Source: Malachius bipustulatus (taxonomy: Eukaryota; Arthropoda; Insecta; Coleoptera; Melyridae). From it: DNA of 64,000 bases. This document shows positions 13,833-25,769 of the stretch, piece by piece (within the stretch, counting starts at the first letter, position 1; each line of letters opens with the position of its first letter). The translations under genes and the position numbers were made by a program. Below the pieces are notes generated by a model. It worked only from the letters and a program-made list of their open reading frames with translations, was not told the origin of the DNA and did not search any database. The DNA lies in NCBI GenBank assembly GCA_910589415.1, contig OU342639.1:24560268-24624267 (forward strand). Reading direction: 5' to 3'.

Positions 13833-14409
13833 TACAGGGTGTTAGTTAAGTACGGGGCCAAACTCCAAGGGGTGCTTCCTTGAGTGATTTTAAGAAGAAA
13901 AGTTCAAATAAACATGGGCTCGAAAATGCATTTCAAGATACAGGGTGTCAAACTTTTATTTATTTTTTTCTCGAAAACAAAGCAAGATATGAAAAAAAAC
14001 TCAAGAGATAAAATAGTGTATTTCTAGTTGCTTAATTCGAAAAAAATACAAAATTAAAAAAAAAGTCAGTGGCGCCCAATTTTTTAATCAAAAATATTAG
14101 TTAGACTGTCTTCCGGGACGCCACTGGAATTAATAATTTTAGTCTTCCGGGACGCCACTGGAATTAATAATTTTAATCTAATTGGGGCTAAATTACCCTC
14201 TTGTTATTACAAACAGAACTGCCAAATTTCAACAAAATTGATTGAAAGAGTTTAGAGATATTCACGAACATTCGAAATTTTTAAGTTTGACACCCTGTAT
14301 CTTGAAAAATATGCATTTTTGGACCCATGTTTATTTGAACTTTTCTTCTTAAAATCACTCAAGGAAGCACCCCTTGGAGTTTGGCCCCGTACTTAACTAA
14401 CACCCTGTA
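13833..14409. mobile_element. TACAGGGTG foldback element, family A, copy 1
   Basis: The ends TACAGGGTGTTAGTTAAG and its inverse (CTTAACTAACACCCTGTA) bound arms that share about 110 bases ('GCTTCCTTGAGTGATTTTAA' and so on). The middle has a short direct duplication of 'CTTCCGGGACGCCACTGGAA' (about 14110-14165). The outermost TA at each end can be read as the target site, as in Tc1/mariner elements. There is no ORF. A second member of the same family lies at 49532-50081, with a nearly collinear sequence apart from lacking that duplication. Confidence 0.85.
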
Positions 14410-14714
14410 TAGTACAGATAGATCAGGATTCATAAAGTAGGATTCAAGAATACAAAAACATACAGGATCTGTCATTTAAAATAAAAAAGTATGAGTTTTG
14501 GGCACACTATATCATAGCTACATTGACGAAGGTAAGCCTGTCGTATTCGTAGAGGATTTTATCTCCTCCAGCCAATTTTCAGCAAAATCGGTCGCCTTGT
14601 ATAGCAGACATAACAATGACTAATAATGCGACGTAGTTAAAAGCCAAGAGGTAGGGGACATTGAGGCAATGCAAGTCTAAATCTATGACTTTTTTTCAAA
14701 TGGTACAAAATTAC

Positions 14715-15490
14715 ATTTCTATGTTTGGGCTTCAATTTTAAACGGCTTTTGAAACGGTTTGATGCAATCCAACAAAATTTTCAGAAACGCTCTCCCATCG
14801 AGGCATTTCAAGATCACATATCGGCAAATTGAAAATCCTTTTTTGACAGAAAAACTCATTTTCCCATCGACTTTCAGAAGAAACGTTAATCTGATTCGGA
14901 AATTGCAGGAAAAATGCTATGAAATAATAAGCTTCTTGGCACACAAGAATGGCACACTTTGACCATTTTCTCAAAATAAGATCAAGTAAGAACTAGCCCT
15001 GCTTAAACTTCAATTTTCAATTTTCCGCACAATTTGTTTCTAATGTTCCTCAAAATTCATTGTGAATAATTTCAAAATATGTCGTACTACGATAATATAC
15101 GCTGGGATAGCCTATTTCCAGACTTTTAAATCTAGTAACCAGAGCCGTATTTGAAGAAAATTTGTTCGCATTTTTTTTTAAGAAAAACGCGCATTTTCCG
15201 ACCCACTATTGTAAAAAACGTCACCGGATTCGGAGAGTAAGCTCTTATCATGGCATTTTTCCTGTACTTTCCGAATCCGATGCCGTTTTTTACTAAAGTG
15301 GATCGGAAAATGTGCTTTTCTGTAAAAAAAACATTTCTTTTCAAGTACAGTCTTGGATTTTCAATTTGTCGATAGTTCATATCGAAGCGCTTCGGTAGAA
15401 AAGTGTTTCTGCAAAATTTTGTTGGATTGCATCAAACCGTTGCAAAGATATCGCCGTTTAAAATTTAAGCTCAAACATATCGTGATTGTG
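14715..15490. repeat. Long imperfect inverted repeat (foldback), ~775 bp
   Basis: 'GGTTTGATGCAATCCAACAA' (about 14757) recurs inverted at about 15410-15440. The arms continue in parallel through 'CAAATTGAAAATCC' and 'CGGATTCGGAAAGTACAGGA' on both sides. The open frames at 14738-14974 and 15132-15380 are by-products of the arms. Termini were not resolved; 'ATTGAGGCAATG' and 'CCATTGCCTTGA' outside the arms may be further parts. Confidence 0.7.
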
Positions 15491-16256
15491 ATCCGCAAAA
15501 TTTTTCATCAACCATTGCCTTGAATAAAATGAAGCATTCTGACAGATAAAATAAAATACAAACAATTATTGGAAGGTGTGTAATTGAACTACACCAATCA
15601 GTGATTTACAGACCATAGAGACATAAATAAAAGCAAGACTTACATAATGAGCTTTTTTGAAAATTACATCCATTGGTCGTTGATTTTTTGCCATTCCTGG
15701 AGAATAATTCCAGCAGTAATATTTAAATTTAAACTGACAGGAATTGAAAATATGACAGTGACTTGACACATGAGAATTGGAACTATTGAAGTTATTTTAA
15801 AATCATTTTTTTTCAAAATGAACTCAGACATGACTGCAATATAGCCATCTCTCTCTTCCTAAACAAGACTTGATGAAATATTTTCATTGGTTTACTCGAT
15901 CTTCGTAACGTCGTATTATAATCATGAATCACCCTGTATAATACGCAAAGAGATATGAAGACGAACTGATATAATCTCATTTTTCAAGAAAGCTTTGAGT
16001 GGTTTACAAATTAGTCTTATTCAATATTTGGGTAATAAGTAACTGCAAAAATATGTGGAATGTGGATATTGAATGCCTATTATATACTAAATGAGTTGTT
16101 GAGCTTAAAAAAAACTGTTGTGAACTGACAGCTGATTTCAGTAAGTAGTGTCACTTGATTTATATTAATGTAATTTATTCAAACAAGGTGAGTGAAAGCG
16201 TTATTGACACTACTTTTCATTCCGACAATAATAGCTTACGCAAAAGGTATGCTATA
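15491..16256. other. AT-rich DNA with an isolated CACCCTGTATA terminus
   Basis: 'ATCACCCTGTATAATACGC' near 15930-15950 is an unpaired TACAGGGTG-type end. No gene was recognised. Confidence 0.4.
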
Positions 16257-18645
16257 TACAGGCTGCACCCTATATCCTTCTCTGTATTACTAAAAAAAAA
16301 AATACAGTGTCGGTTTTGTGGCCATCTCGAATCCATAAAGACATACAAGATCGTCAAGACATCTACTGTGACCATACCTACCTGGAATATCCTGAAAAAC
16401 TGACAAATCGAGATTTCTTATTTTTGTCATATTTTTCTAATTATTGGAAAGTCGGCAAGAGCTACCCATCTGACGTTTCAAAAATTTTCAAAACCGACTA
16501 GATCCCACCAGTTTTCATAGTAAAAAACCATAAGGCAAGCAGTGTGACTGTGACTTCATATTAACGTATTTAGGCGAAAAAAATTGTTTTTCTTTGAAAA
16601 AAGAAGAAAATTTTTTTATTTTTTTTAAGTTTATTTTTCTTATACCGAACGACATAAAAAAACAATATGGCGTCCGCAAGCAACTAAAGTTGACTGAAAA
16701 CTCTGGGATCTAGTCGGCTTTGAAAATTATTGAAACGCCGTCAGATGGTCTTGCCGGCTTTCCAATAATAAGAAAAATATGGCAAAATAAGAAATGTCGA
16801 TTTGTCAGTTTTTTCAGGATATTTCAGGAACGGTCGCAGATATCTTGTACCTATGTCTTGACGGATTCGAGATGACCACAAAATTTCAGTTAACCGACCC
16901 TGCATCCCTTCGTTTAGCAATATACAGGGTTACTGGTAACTGGATACATTCCTTTGGTGATCTGATAAAACAAGAGGTAAGGAGTAAATTAACCCCAACA
17001 TGCACTATACAAAACTCAATAGATTTTGAGATATTTCGATTTTCAACTTTTCTTAAAAAAAATGGTTTCAGATGTCTTGAAATGTAATTTTCAAAAAATC
17101 TACTTTAACTTTTTGATTTTTTTTTTTGCTGGAATACTTGTCCAATACTATGCTTCCTTCTGGATTAAAAAATATCCTGAGGTATTTCGATCGTGTGAAA
17201 ATTTCAAAGAAAAACTTTCACAAACTATTTTTTTTTAAATAAGATTTAAAAGTTTTTTCAAATTTATTTCGCAAAATTGTCAAGGCACCTTGCGTACAAA
17301 TTATTTTAAAAACTTCCCTAGTGTAGTAGCTATCTAACAAGGTACGAATCTTGTACAAGAATAACAGAATCTCCCCGCTATGTACCCGTTACCGAGGAAC
17401 AAATCCTTAAGTCGGGACGTTTTAAAAAAAATACGGCCCTGAACGGGGGTCTTAAAATTCTCGGATCCGGTCCATTTTCAATAGGTCGTATTTGGGGGTC
17501 ACGAGCTTCGTCCTTACCAAGTTTCGTCCCGATCGGTAAAACTTTCAGACACTTAGAGTGGCTATTACTAGGCTATTCCCGAAAAATCCCGAAATTCCCG
17601 AAAAAATGACACTTCCCGGGAACGGATCCCGCTCATTTTCAATAGGCATCGTGCCACAGTGCGCCTCTTCAATCGAGCCAAATTTCAACTTTCCCACATG
17701 AAAACTGGCGGCTCTAGAGTGTTTCCTAGCAAAGTCACAGACAGACAGACCGACAGACAGACATTTTTCGGGCACAAGAATACGTATACTTACGAAACTT
17801 CTGTGACTTTGCTAGGAAACACTCTAGAGCCGCCAGTTTTCATGTGGAAAAGTTGACATTTGGCTCGATTGAAGAGGCGCACCGTGGCACGATGCCTATT
17901 GAAAATGAGCGGGATCCGTTCCCGGGAAGTGTCATTTTTTCGGGAATTTCGGGATTTTTCGGGAATAGCCTAGTAATAGCCACTAAAGTGTCTGAAAGTT
18001 TTACCGATCGGGACGAAACTTGGTAGGGACGAAGCTCGGGACCCCCAAATACGACCTGTTGAAGATGGGCCGGATCCGAGAATTTTAAGACCCCCGTTCA
18101 GGGCCGTATTTTTTTTAAAACATCCCGACTTAAGCATTTGTTCCTCGGTAACGGTACATAGCGGGGAGATTCTGTTATTCTTGTACAAGATTCGTACCTT
18201 GAAAGATAGCTACTACACTAGGGAAGTTTTTAAAACAATTTGTACGCAAGTTGCCTTGGCAATTTTGCGAAAATAACTTGTAAAAACTTTTAAATCTTAT
18301 TTAAAAAAAATAGTTTGTGAAAGTTTTTCTTTGAAATTTTCACACGATCGAAATACCTCAGGATATTTTTTAATCCAGAAGGAAGCATAGTATTGGACAA
18401 GTATTCCAGCAAAAAAAAAAAAAAAAAAAGTTAAAGTAGATTTTTTGAAAATTACATTTCAAGACATTTGAAACCATTTTTTTAAGAAAAGTTGAAAAAA
18501 CGAAATATCTCAAAATCTATTGAGTTTTGTATAGTGCATGTTGGGGTTAATTTACTTCTTACCTCTTGTTTTATCAGATCACCAAAGGAATGTATCCAGT
18601 TACCAGTAACCCTGTAGAGAAGGATATTACATGGTGCACCCTGTA
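16257..18645. mobile_element. Large TACAGGG foldback element containing a nested insertion
   Basis: The outer ends are TACAGGCTGCACCCTATATC on the left and a right end reading, inverted, TACAGGGTGCACCATGTAAT. The arms then share 'GGTTACTGGTAACTGG', 'CAAAGGAATGTATCCAG' and a long tract up to the dyad centre near 17770, which lies by a CAGACAGACAGACCGACAGA-type repeat. The left arm is interrupted between about 16289 and 16920 by a second inverted-repeat element (listed separately). Removing it restores collinearity with the right arm. Each arm is roughly 0.85 kb, unusually long. Frames at 17545-18188 are arm products, not genes. Confidence 0.8.
16289..16920. mobile_element. Foldback element nested inside the 16257-18645 foldback
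   Basis: Its own arms are inverted copies: 'GGCCATCTCGAATCC', 'CATACAAGATCGTCAAGACA', 'CTGACAAATCGAGATTTCTT' and 'AAACCGACTAGATCCCA' on the left, with approximate inverses on the right. The central part, including 'ACAATATGGCGTCCGC' and 'ACTCTGGGATCTAGTCGGCT', is also found at about 40360-40420 in the Spot14-like intron. It sits exactly where the outer element's left arm is broken, so it inserted later. Exact ends are approximate. Confidence 0.65.
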
Positions 18646-19187
18646 TACCTCCATTCTTCATCATTTTAAGTCTCCGATATTCATTCCATTATATTTTCAA
18701 CAATAAAAGCTCAATATACACAATTAGAAATTGAGATAAATTTGATCCAGGGTATATTTTAAGTAATCCAAATAAATTGAGATAATGCTGACTTAATTAG
18801 AGAAAAGTCTCCTGGGAATTATTTTATAAATAACATAAATAATGCGTTATCGGCAACCCGTGATTGCAATACTAATGAACGGTATTAAAGATATTAAGCA
18901 AATATCCCTACAAAGTGCAATTTCACCAATAAGTTTTTGCTTCCAGTGCTTTGAAGTTAATAATTGTGCATTAAGGATCATTAAAAATTTATACAGTGTG
19001 TCTACACTTTAGTTGAAATCATATAGAAACTTTTTTAATAATTTGAACAAAAAAGTTATTCTTACCAAATCTAAAACAAACTGATCATCTTTTTTCACTA
19101 AACATTTTCGATATTCTCAAAAAAAAATAATTTGGTCTTGGGCAAAATTTATATTATTTCATTTCAGGTTTTTGACCACCCACTTGT
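18646..19187. other. AT-rich DNA, nothing recognised
   Basis: No frame, repeat or RNA signal was seen. Confidence 0.4.
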
Positions 19188-19275
19188 GGCGGTCAACTTG
19201 GCGTGTTCGACACTAAGTCGTTGGGACTGCCACCGTCACGGGTTCGAAGCCCAGTCTCTCCACGGTTGTTTGTGT
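19183..19275 (+). repeat. tRNA-derived SINE fragment or tRNA pseudogene
   Basis: A near-perfect pol III B box (GGGTTCGAAGCCC, about 19239-19251) is preceded by an A-box-like 'TGGCGGTCAACTTGG' about 60 bases upstream. Between them is 'GTTCGACACTAAGTCG', resembling the anticodon arm of a serine-type tRNA with a long variable region, and the 3' side 'GTCTCTCCACGG' looks like an acceptor strand. The 5' acceptor strand does not pair with it, so this is not an intact tRNA gene. AT-rich sequence follows, as in a SINE tail. Confidence 0.5.
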
Positions 19276-19617
19276 TCGTCTATTTAATTATTTATTTCCT
19301 GAAAAATATTTATTGTGGCTATATGAAGTAGATCTCAAAGCCAAAATTATAAGACCGATGTTCCCTCTCTTTAGGTATACGTTTTATGAAGAACAACTTT
19401 TTGCTTAAATTAGCAATAAATTGATCAGAGCTTCAAGGGTTGTCCAAAAAAGTCATCGTCTTACATTCGAAAGTTGCATTTTTTTAAATTGTGTGATACA
19501 TGTCCAGTCCATGGTTGGTTATACAGAGCCAGTTTTGCGAGACTATAAGCATGAGTATCTAGCTTATCTTCAGAGATACATTAACAGTCTGTTAAATTAA
19601 AACAGAGTTGTACATTT

Positions 19618-20290
19618 ACGAGGTCTGCTCATCAAAACAAAATGTACTTCATTTAGAAGTTACACAATTACACATGTCAGGGTAATCTTCAAAGTACTCT
19701 CCTCCTCAACGCTCACACTTGACCCACCGGTGATTCCATTTGTTGAAACATTCCTGGTATACGCTTCTTTTGTAATGTCCTTCAGCTCCAATCTCGGGAA
19801 TCGTCTCAAATATTCTTCCCTTCAGGGGTATTTTGAGTTTGGGAAACAAGAAAAAGTCACAAGGGGCATGGTCATATGAATAATAGTGATCGAGTGTTTG
19901 GCCAAAAACTCACGAGTTCGGAGGACTGAATGGGCCGGAGCTTTGTCGTGATGGAAAACCCAGTTGCCATTCCTTCATATTTCTGACCTCTTCAAACGTT
20001 TCAAAACTTCAGTGTATGTCTGTGGAGCCTTGGGAGGGTGCTCGTGGTGAACAACACCCTCAGCATAAACAAGTCTGCATCACCTTGACTTTGGATTGAA
20101 CTTGCATGGCGGGCTTTTTTGGGTCTGGGGACTTTTCTTCACCTACCCACCGCCACGATTGGGCCTTCATTTCAATGTCATTATCGTAAACCCATGATTC
20201 ATCACCTGTTATGATCCTTGACAAGAAGTCTTAATATTCTTCTGAACGATCAAGCAGTTCCTGACAAACCTGAGCCAAAATCACTAGCCA
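19618..20290 (-). pseudogene. Mariner transposase pseudogene (Tc1/mariner, D,D34D type)
   Basis: Minus-strand translation across frameshifts gives mariner hallmarks in order: 'TGDESWVYDNDIEMKA' (first Asp, about 20200), 'GEEKSPDPKK', 'HHDKAPAHSVLRTREFLAKH' (second Asp, about 19940) and 'DHAPCDFFLFPKLKIPLKG' (third Asp, about 19850). All three catalytic Asp codons can still be seen, but several frame breaks and stops separate them. The N-terminal DNA-binding region is absent beyond about 20290. At the 3' side, 'ACGAGGTCTGCTCATCAA' (from 19618) resembles a mariner terminal inverted repeat. It is an inactive, 5'-truncated copy. Confidence 0.85.
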
Positions 20291-21225
20291 ACTTTTGTTT
20301 TTTCTAAATGAGCGCCATATTGGGTTTTATTATTTTTGAATGAATACTATTTTCATAGCTACAGCTTTGTATACAACTGTGCGTTTTAGCAGGTAAATAA
20401 TAAAAGGCTTTGATAAAAAAATCAAAATTTAATTTTCCAATAATCGTATTAATAAGAAAAACGAAAATTTACCATTGATTTTTTGCTATCTGAAATTGTA
20501 GAGCAATTTGAAAATTATTTTTGGATTCGTTTTTGTTTCCACCCTACAGCGTAACAAACAATTAGAAATTCCTCTCTACTATGGGGTACTTATGATGGTG
20601 AGGGAGGGTTGTTTACCCTCTATTTTCTGGGTTTTGTGACGAAAAATTCATCGAAGAAAAACATAATCATAGCTTCTAAGAATCATTTCAATGCATATAA
20701 GAAAATATTGCAATGTAGTTTCAAACAATCACAAAATAAAGCAAATCTGGTGAGCTTTTGCGGAATTCCTGGAATAGCCTGTATATATAGGTATAATCAG
20801 AAATTGCAAGAAAGTAGTTTCCAGCTTCAACCCTTAATTAAAGCAGTGAACCACTTCAATAGAGTAGGTACTAAATTAAACGATTCACTTACAGGCAATT
20901 TCCCTGTATTATATCAGTGTAACTATTCGTATGCGCTACAATCATTTTATTGAGCAATTTACGTCAAACGACACAATCGTGGATCACTTACCGGATGAAG
21001 CTATTGAACAGGAAGGTGATTTACCACAAAAATGTCTCTTAATTTTAGAGTTACCTACCTGATTAGTGTTATCACCTTGGATAAAAAAAATTAATGCAAT
21101 AAAAAAGTGAACCCCCTTCTTGTGATTCATCGTTACAAAGGTTTTCTTAATAAGGAGAATAATTACCACAAACTTTTTAAAATATCGTGAAAAAATAAGA
21201 ATTTTTTAAAAAGAAAGTCATGCTA
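20291..21225. other. AT-rich DNA, nothing recognised
   Basis: The open frame at 20609-20953 carries no motif and is not supported as a gene. Confidence 0.45.
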
Positions 21226-22408
21226 TACACCGTGTTTTATATTAAGTCGGCACTATTGCTAACTTCGTTATTATTTAACCTAGAAAGTCGGTTAAATTAG
21301 CAAACTAGTAGTATTTTTTCTCCTGAATAAAATGGCGAAAACAGAAAAACAATTGAACATCGCGTTTTCGAGATATTTTTAAAAATGTAACTTTTTTAAT
21401 GGAACACCCTGTATATTTTTGGATGGATCGGTTGCAAATTTTTTTTTTAAGGAAAAAGTCTCTATGCACTATGATCCTAAAATAATAAATTCATTAATTA
21501 TTCATTATTTTATTACTCCCAAAGTAGGCTGCGACAATTAATGTAATTTAGTGTACCTACCTACGTAATGTAAGGTAAAAAAATATATCGTCCTCAATAG
21601 TGTGTTTTTCAATAAAAAAATACACAAAAAAAGGAGTTGTTATTTTGAAAAAGATTTAATTTTAAATAAACAAATAACAGAACTTGTCTGTGTTTTAAAT
21701 AAAGTAGGCACTATTGCTAATTTCGTTATTATTTGACCTAGAAAGTCGGTTAAATTAGCAAACTAGTAGTATTTTTTCTCTTGAATAAAACGATGAAAAC
21801 AGGAAAACAATTGAACATCGCGTTTTGGATATATTTAAAAAAATGGATATTTTTTATGTATATTTTTAGATGGATCGGTTGCAAAAAATTTTTTAAAGGA
21901 AAAAGTCTCTATGCACTATGATCCTAAAATAATAAAATTTTACACACAAACAAGTTCTGTTATTTGTTTATGTAAAATTAAATCCTTTTCAAGGTAACAA
22001 CTCTTATTTTTAGTGTATGTTTTTATTGAAAAATACACTATTGAGGACGACATAATTTTTTTACCTTACATTACGTAGGTACACTAAATTACAATAATTG
22101 TCGCAGCCTACTTTGGGAGTAATAAAATAATGAATAATTAATTAATTTATTATTTTAGGATCATAGTGTATAAAGACTTTTCCCTTTAAAAAAAATTTGC
22201 AACCGATCCATCCAAAAATATATAGGGTGTTCCATTAAAAAAATTACATTTTTTTAAATATCTCAAAAACGCGATTTTCAATTGTTTTTCTGCTTTCGCC
22301 ATTTTATTCAGTGGCAAAAATACTACTAGTTTGCTAATTTAACCGACTTTCTAGGTTAAATAATAACGAAGTTAGCAATAGTGCCGACTTAATATAAAAC
22401 ACGGTGTA
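21226..22408. mobile_element. Foldback element with TACACCGTG ends and an internal duplication
   Basis: The left end TACACCGTGTTTTATATTAA and right end TTAATATAAAACACGGTGTA are exact inverses. Both arms continue with 'AGTCGGCACTATTGCTAA', 'CTAGAAAGTCGGTTAAATTA' and 'GCAAACTAGTAGTATTTTT'. A second copy of part of the left arm, in direct orientation, lies at about 21700-21960, and 'TCCTCAATAGTGT' is repeated. There is no transposase. Diverged pieces of the same family occur at about 34505-34560 and 61010-61140. Confidence 0.8.
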
Positions 22409-24149
22409 TACATATACTTAGTTACGTGTGTGGTGCCATTTGTCTTCCCTAGAAGAACATATCTTCAAAGTTTCACATTTAACTCGTAAGTACATTCGTA
22501 AATCCAAAAATGTTACAGAATGTTTTGCAAACTTTCAGCAACTTTTTGAATTTTTATAGCAGTGGACATACAACAATTGAAAGTTTGACATGTCGTATTT
22601 TTTTGAACATGTGAAACTTTGAGGAAATGTTCTTCGTATAGGAATACCTCCGAATATGTGTATATAATATACACAAGGTCAAGGTGGCCCAGAAGGCATG
22701 GATTAAACGAAACCCAGTGAAAGAGGGGGCGATTTGAAACAAATAACTCTGTTTCCAGTTTCTGAGTTATTCGCCATTTTATGTTGTTTTTTTTTAGTTA
22801 CATTCGATAAGAAAAAATTTAAAAAATGTTTGCTTCTTTTTTGTATTAAAAAATTCATAAAAATAAATTATAAACAATTAACTAATATTTCAGTCAAAAT
22901 ATTTAAAATTCAAAATTACAACACTGAGAAAAATGAGCAAAAAATTGAAAATTAGTGTTACTACTTTTTGGCCACCTGTATAGAAAATTCAATTTTTTCA
23001 TCACTGACATTACATTCGGTAAATATCTAACGAATTTTTCCCAAATTTCCTGCAGAACACGTTTAGCTTTCTAAATATCATGTTTTTTGTATGTACTGTG
23101 ATTTTGAACTTTAGAAAAACGCCATTTTATATGGAACTAAAATTCACACTACGGACCTAGTGTGCTGAAAAATTTCAAAAAATATTGAAAACAAACAAAA
23201 ATTCCATATGGTGCATGCGAACTTTTTAGCGGGCACTGTATATAAATTTATCTGAAGTTTACGAGGTTTATACCTACATAGAGTGTGAGCTATACACTGT
23301 ATGTACAATATACAATATAAAGGGTAGGGGTTATTCGGCGGCAAATGTTCTTAGAAATTTATTTTTTCGGATGCTTGGGAAATTGCATGACCTTGATTGG
23401 TGCTTCAAAATCTGGCTCTCCCAGTGTATTTTGGTGCTTTCCTAGGCATTTTATCCTTTTTTTTTAATAATACATGTTGTTATTACCATTTCCCATGGTT
23501 GATTCTGTTCAAATTTTTTATTGGAAATTCCTTTTTCGCGGTGAAATGACGACAAGAGAGATTTTTTGAATTGTCCAAAAACGACGGTCAATAGATATTA
23601 AAAATAAATGTTTGTAGCTGAGGTATGAATGAGTTTTATTAAGGAAACATGACAATAACAATTTAATTCTTATTTCATAATAAGAGTGACTGTATTTATT
23701 CAACTGCTGGGAAATTCCGTGACTTTGAATGATAAAAAAATTTCGCCTGCGGCGCTTCTTTGGGAGGGACCCTCCTTCTATTTTTATACATTCACCTCCT
23801 TTTTAAGATCCGCTTCGCCTTATGCTATAATGTCCCGAGCGCCCACCTTAGAAAAAATCCTTGCTAAGCCCTTGTGTTAAATCCCCAATGTCTGGGAATT
23901 CCCTAGTCTGAAGAATTCTTGGGTGACAAAAAATTCTCATCAGGTAAAGTTATCAAAGCTTTTAAGTAATTAAAAAAAAATAAGACATTTAATAAAGATT
24001 AATTTATTATATTTCTATAGGTATTATTGACATTATGATACCAACAAACTCGAGATAAGATAGTGTACGAGTATGCCACTGGAAAGGGGTATGAGTCAAA
24101 AAAACCGTGAAATAGGTAAAGTGGTAAAGGAATATAAAAAATCACGGTT
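22409..24149. other. AT-rich DNA, no recognisable gene
   Basis: It contains an isolated 'GGCCACCTGTATAG' (about 22970) that resembles a foldback terminus. Frames at 22554-22955 and 23518-23880 are unsupported. Confidence 0.4.
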
Positions 24150-25040
24150 TTATGTATGGGAAAATTTAAAAAAATCACGGTGGCCGTTCTGAGCCCGGAC
24201 AAGACAAGTTTTCACGAGGGCATGATAGGGTACATCTTTGTTCTTGGTTTGGAAAATAAAAACCCCAGCAACGCATCAAGGGCAGTTTTTATAGCCCAAA
24301 ATCGAAAATTACAACACCTGAATATGCGAATTCGGAATTTCAAAAAATCACGGTGGCCGTTCTGAGCCCGGACAAGACAAGTTTTCACGAGAGCATGATA
24401 GGGTAGATCTTTGTCCTTGGTTTGGAAAAATAAAAACCCCAGCAACGCATCAAGGGCAGATTTTATAGCATAGCCCAAAATCGAAAATTACAACACCTGC
24501 ATGAATATGCGGATTCGGAATTTCAAAAAATCACGGTGGCCGTTCTGGGCCCGGACAAGGCGAGGTTTTATTGCCGAAAAACGAAAATTAGGATCATCTA
24601 AAATATGATTAGCAATAAGGTACATAGTTTGAAATTTTGATTATATGATGTTAATTGTTCTTACCAGTAGCCTTAGGAGTTTACATTTGAAGCCCATTTT
24701 GTCCACTTGTGAAAACTCGTCTTGTCCGAGCCCAGAACGGCCATCATGATTTTTTGAAATTCCGAATCCGCATATTCAGGTGTTGTAATTTTACATTCTT
24801 GGCTATAAAAACTGCCCTTGATGCGTTGCTGGAGTTTTTATTTTTCCAAACCAAGGACAAAGATCCACCCGCTATCATCCTCTTGTGAAAACTCGTCTTG
24901 TTCGGGCCCAGAACGGCTACCGTGATTTTTAAATTCCGAATCCGCATATTCAGGTGTTGTATTTTTAGATTTTGGGTTAAAAAATTGCCCTTGTTGCGTT
25001 ACTGGGGTGTTTATTTTTCCAAACGAAGGAGAAAAATCAA
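24150..25040. repeat. Head-to-head tandem repeat array (~175-185 bp units)
   Basis: Three units run in plus orientation, marked by 'TCACGGTGGCCGTTCTG' at about 24175, 24348 and 24531; the third is partial. Two units in inverted orientation follow at about 24715-25040 ('CAGAACGGCCATCATGA', 'CAGAACGGCTACCGTGA'). Each unit also holds 'CCCAGCAACGCATCAAGGGC' and 'TACAACACCTGAATATGCG'. A unique AT-rich spacer (24600-24700) separates the halves. Open frames in this region are repeat by-products. Confidence 0.85.
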
Positions 25041-25527
25041 CCCCGTTCAAGCAATAATAGCAGATTATGTAATTAAATTATCATCGTACCGCAGCCGGAT
25101 GTTTAGCCACTCCCGTTGCTAAGTTTTCGTTGCTAACTTCACCTGAGTAAAAGGGATTTAATTCATTTCTCAGTGGAAAGCACTTAGTTGTTAATGTGTA
25201 AAATGGAATAACTATAAGTAGTAGCAATTTTGACTTATACCTGTTTTCCCATGCATCCGCCAATTATTATTCTTGATAAAAATATTTTATTTTAAACGAT
25301 TGCGCCTCTATCACTGCCAAGTTTACAAGTAGTGAAATGATTTATGACATTACAATATCCAATCCGGTGTTCTAGTTCTATTTATTACCTACTACTCCTA
25401 CTAACAGTCCGCCCAATGCTTTGTCCGTTTGAAAATAACCAGTTCATTCCCAGCATTCATGCCAGAATTATTCGCCCCACTCAGCGCGGTATTCCCATTT
25501 TAATGTGTCCTCATCGGAGACCATTAC
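25041..25527. other. No recognisable feature
   Basis: Nothing supported between the tandem array and the palindromic element. Confidence 0.4.
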
Positions 25528-25769
25528 TACGGAAGCGCTGACCTGCCATCGTTTTCCGTAAAAACTTTTTTTATATAATTTACAGTTCTAACTGTAAATT
25601 TACAGTTAAAACTGTAAATTTACAGTTGTAACTGTAAATTTACACTTTGAACTGTAAATTTACAGTTTGAACTGTAAATTTACAATTTGAACTGTAAATT
25701 TACAGTTCGAACTGTAAATTATATAAAAAAAGTTTTTACGGAAAACGATGGCAGCTCAGCGCTTCCGTA
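25528..25769. mobile_element. Near-perfect 242-bp palindrome made of 20-bp palindromic units
   Basis: Terminal arms 'TACGGAAGCGCTGA...' and '...TCAGCGCTTCCGTA' continue through 'CCATCGTTTTCCGTAAAAAC' and an AT run into about six or seven 20-base units. Each unit is centred on AACTGTAAATTTACAGTT, which is itself a palindrome (25580-25720). Flanking 'CATTAC' occurs immediately outside both ends (25522-25527 and 25770-25775), consistent with a 6-bp target duplication. There is no coding capacity. A non-autonomous transposon is the simplest reading; superfamily unknown. Confidence 0.8.

Noticed and set aside
14738..15380. Mirror-image open frames as a gene pair
   Set aside because: They arise from the two arms of one inverted repeat.
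19183..19275. Functional tRNA gene
   Set aside because: The acceptor-stem strands do not pair and the D-arm is poor, despite a good B box.
20609..20953. 114-codon open frame
   Set aside because: No motif; the sequence is AT-rich unique DNA between a mariner pseudogene and a foldback.
25580..25720. CRISPR-like array
   Set aside because: Units are contiguous palindromes with no spacers, in a nuclear eukaryotic setting.
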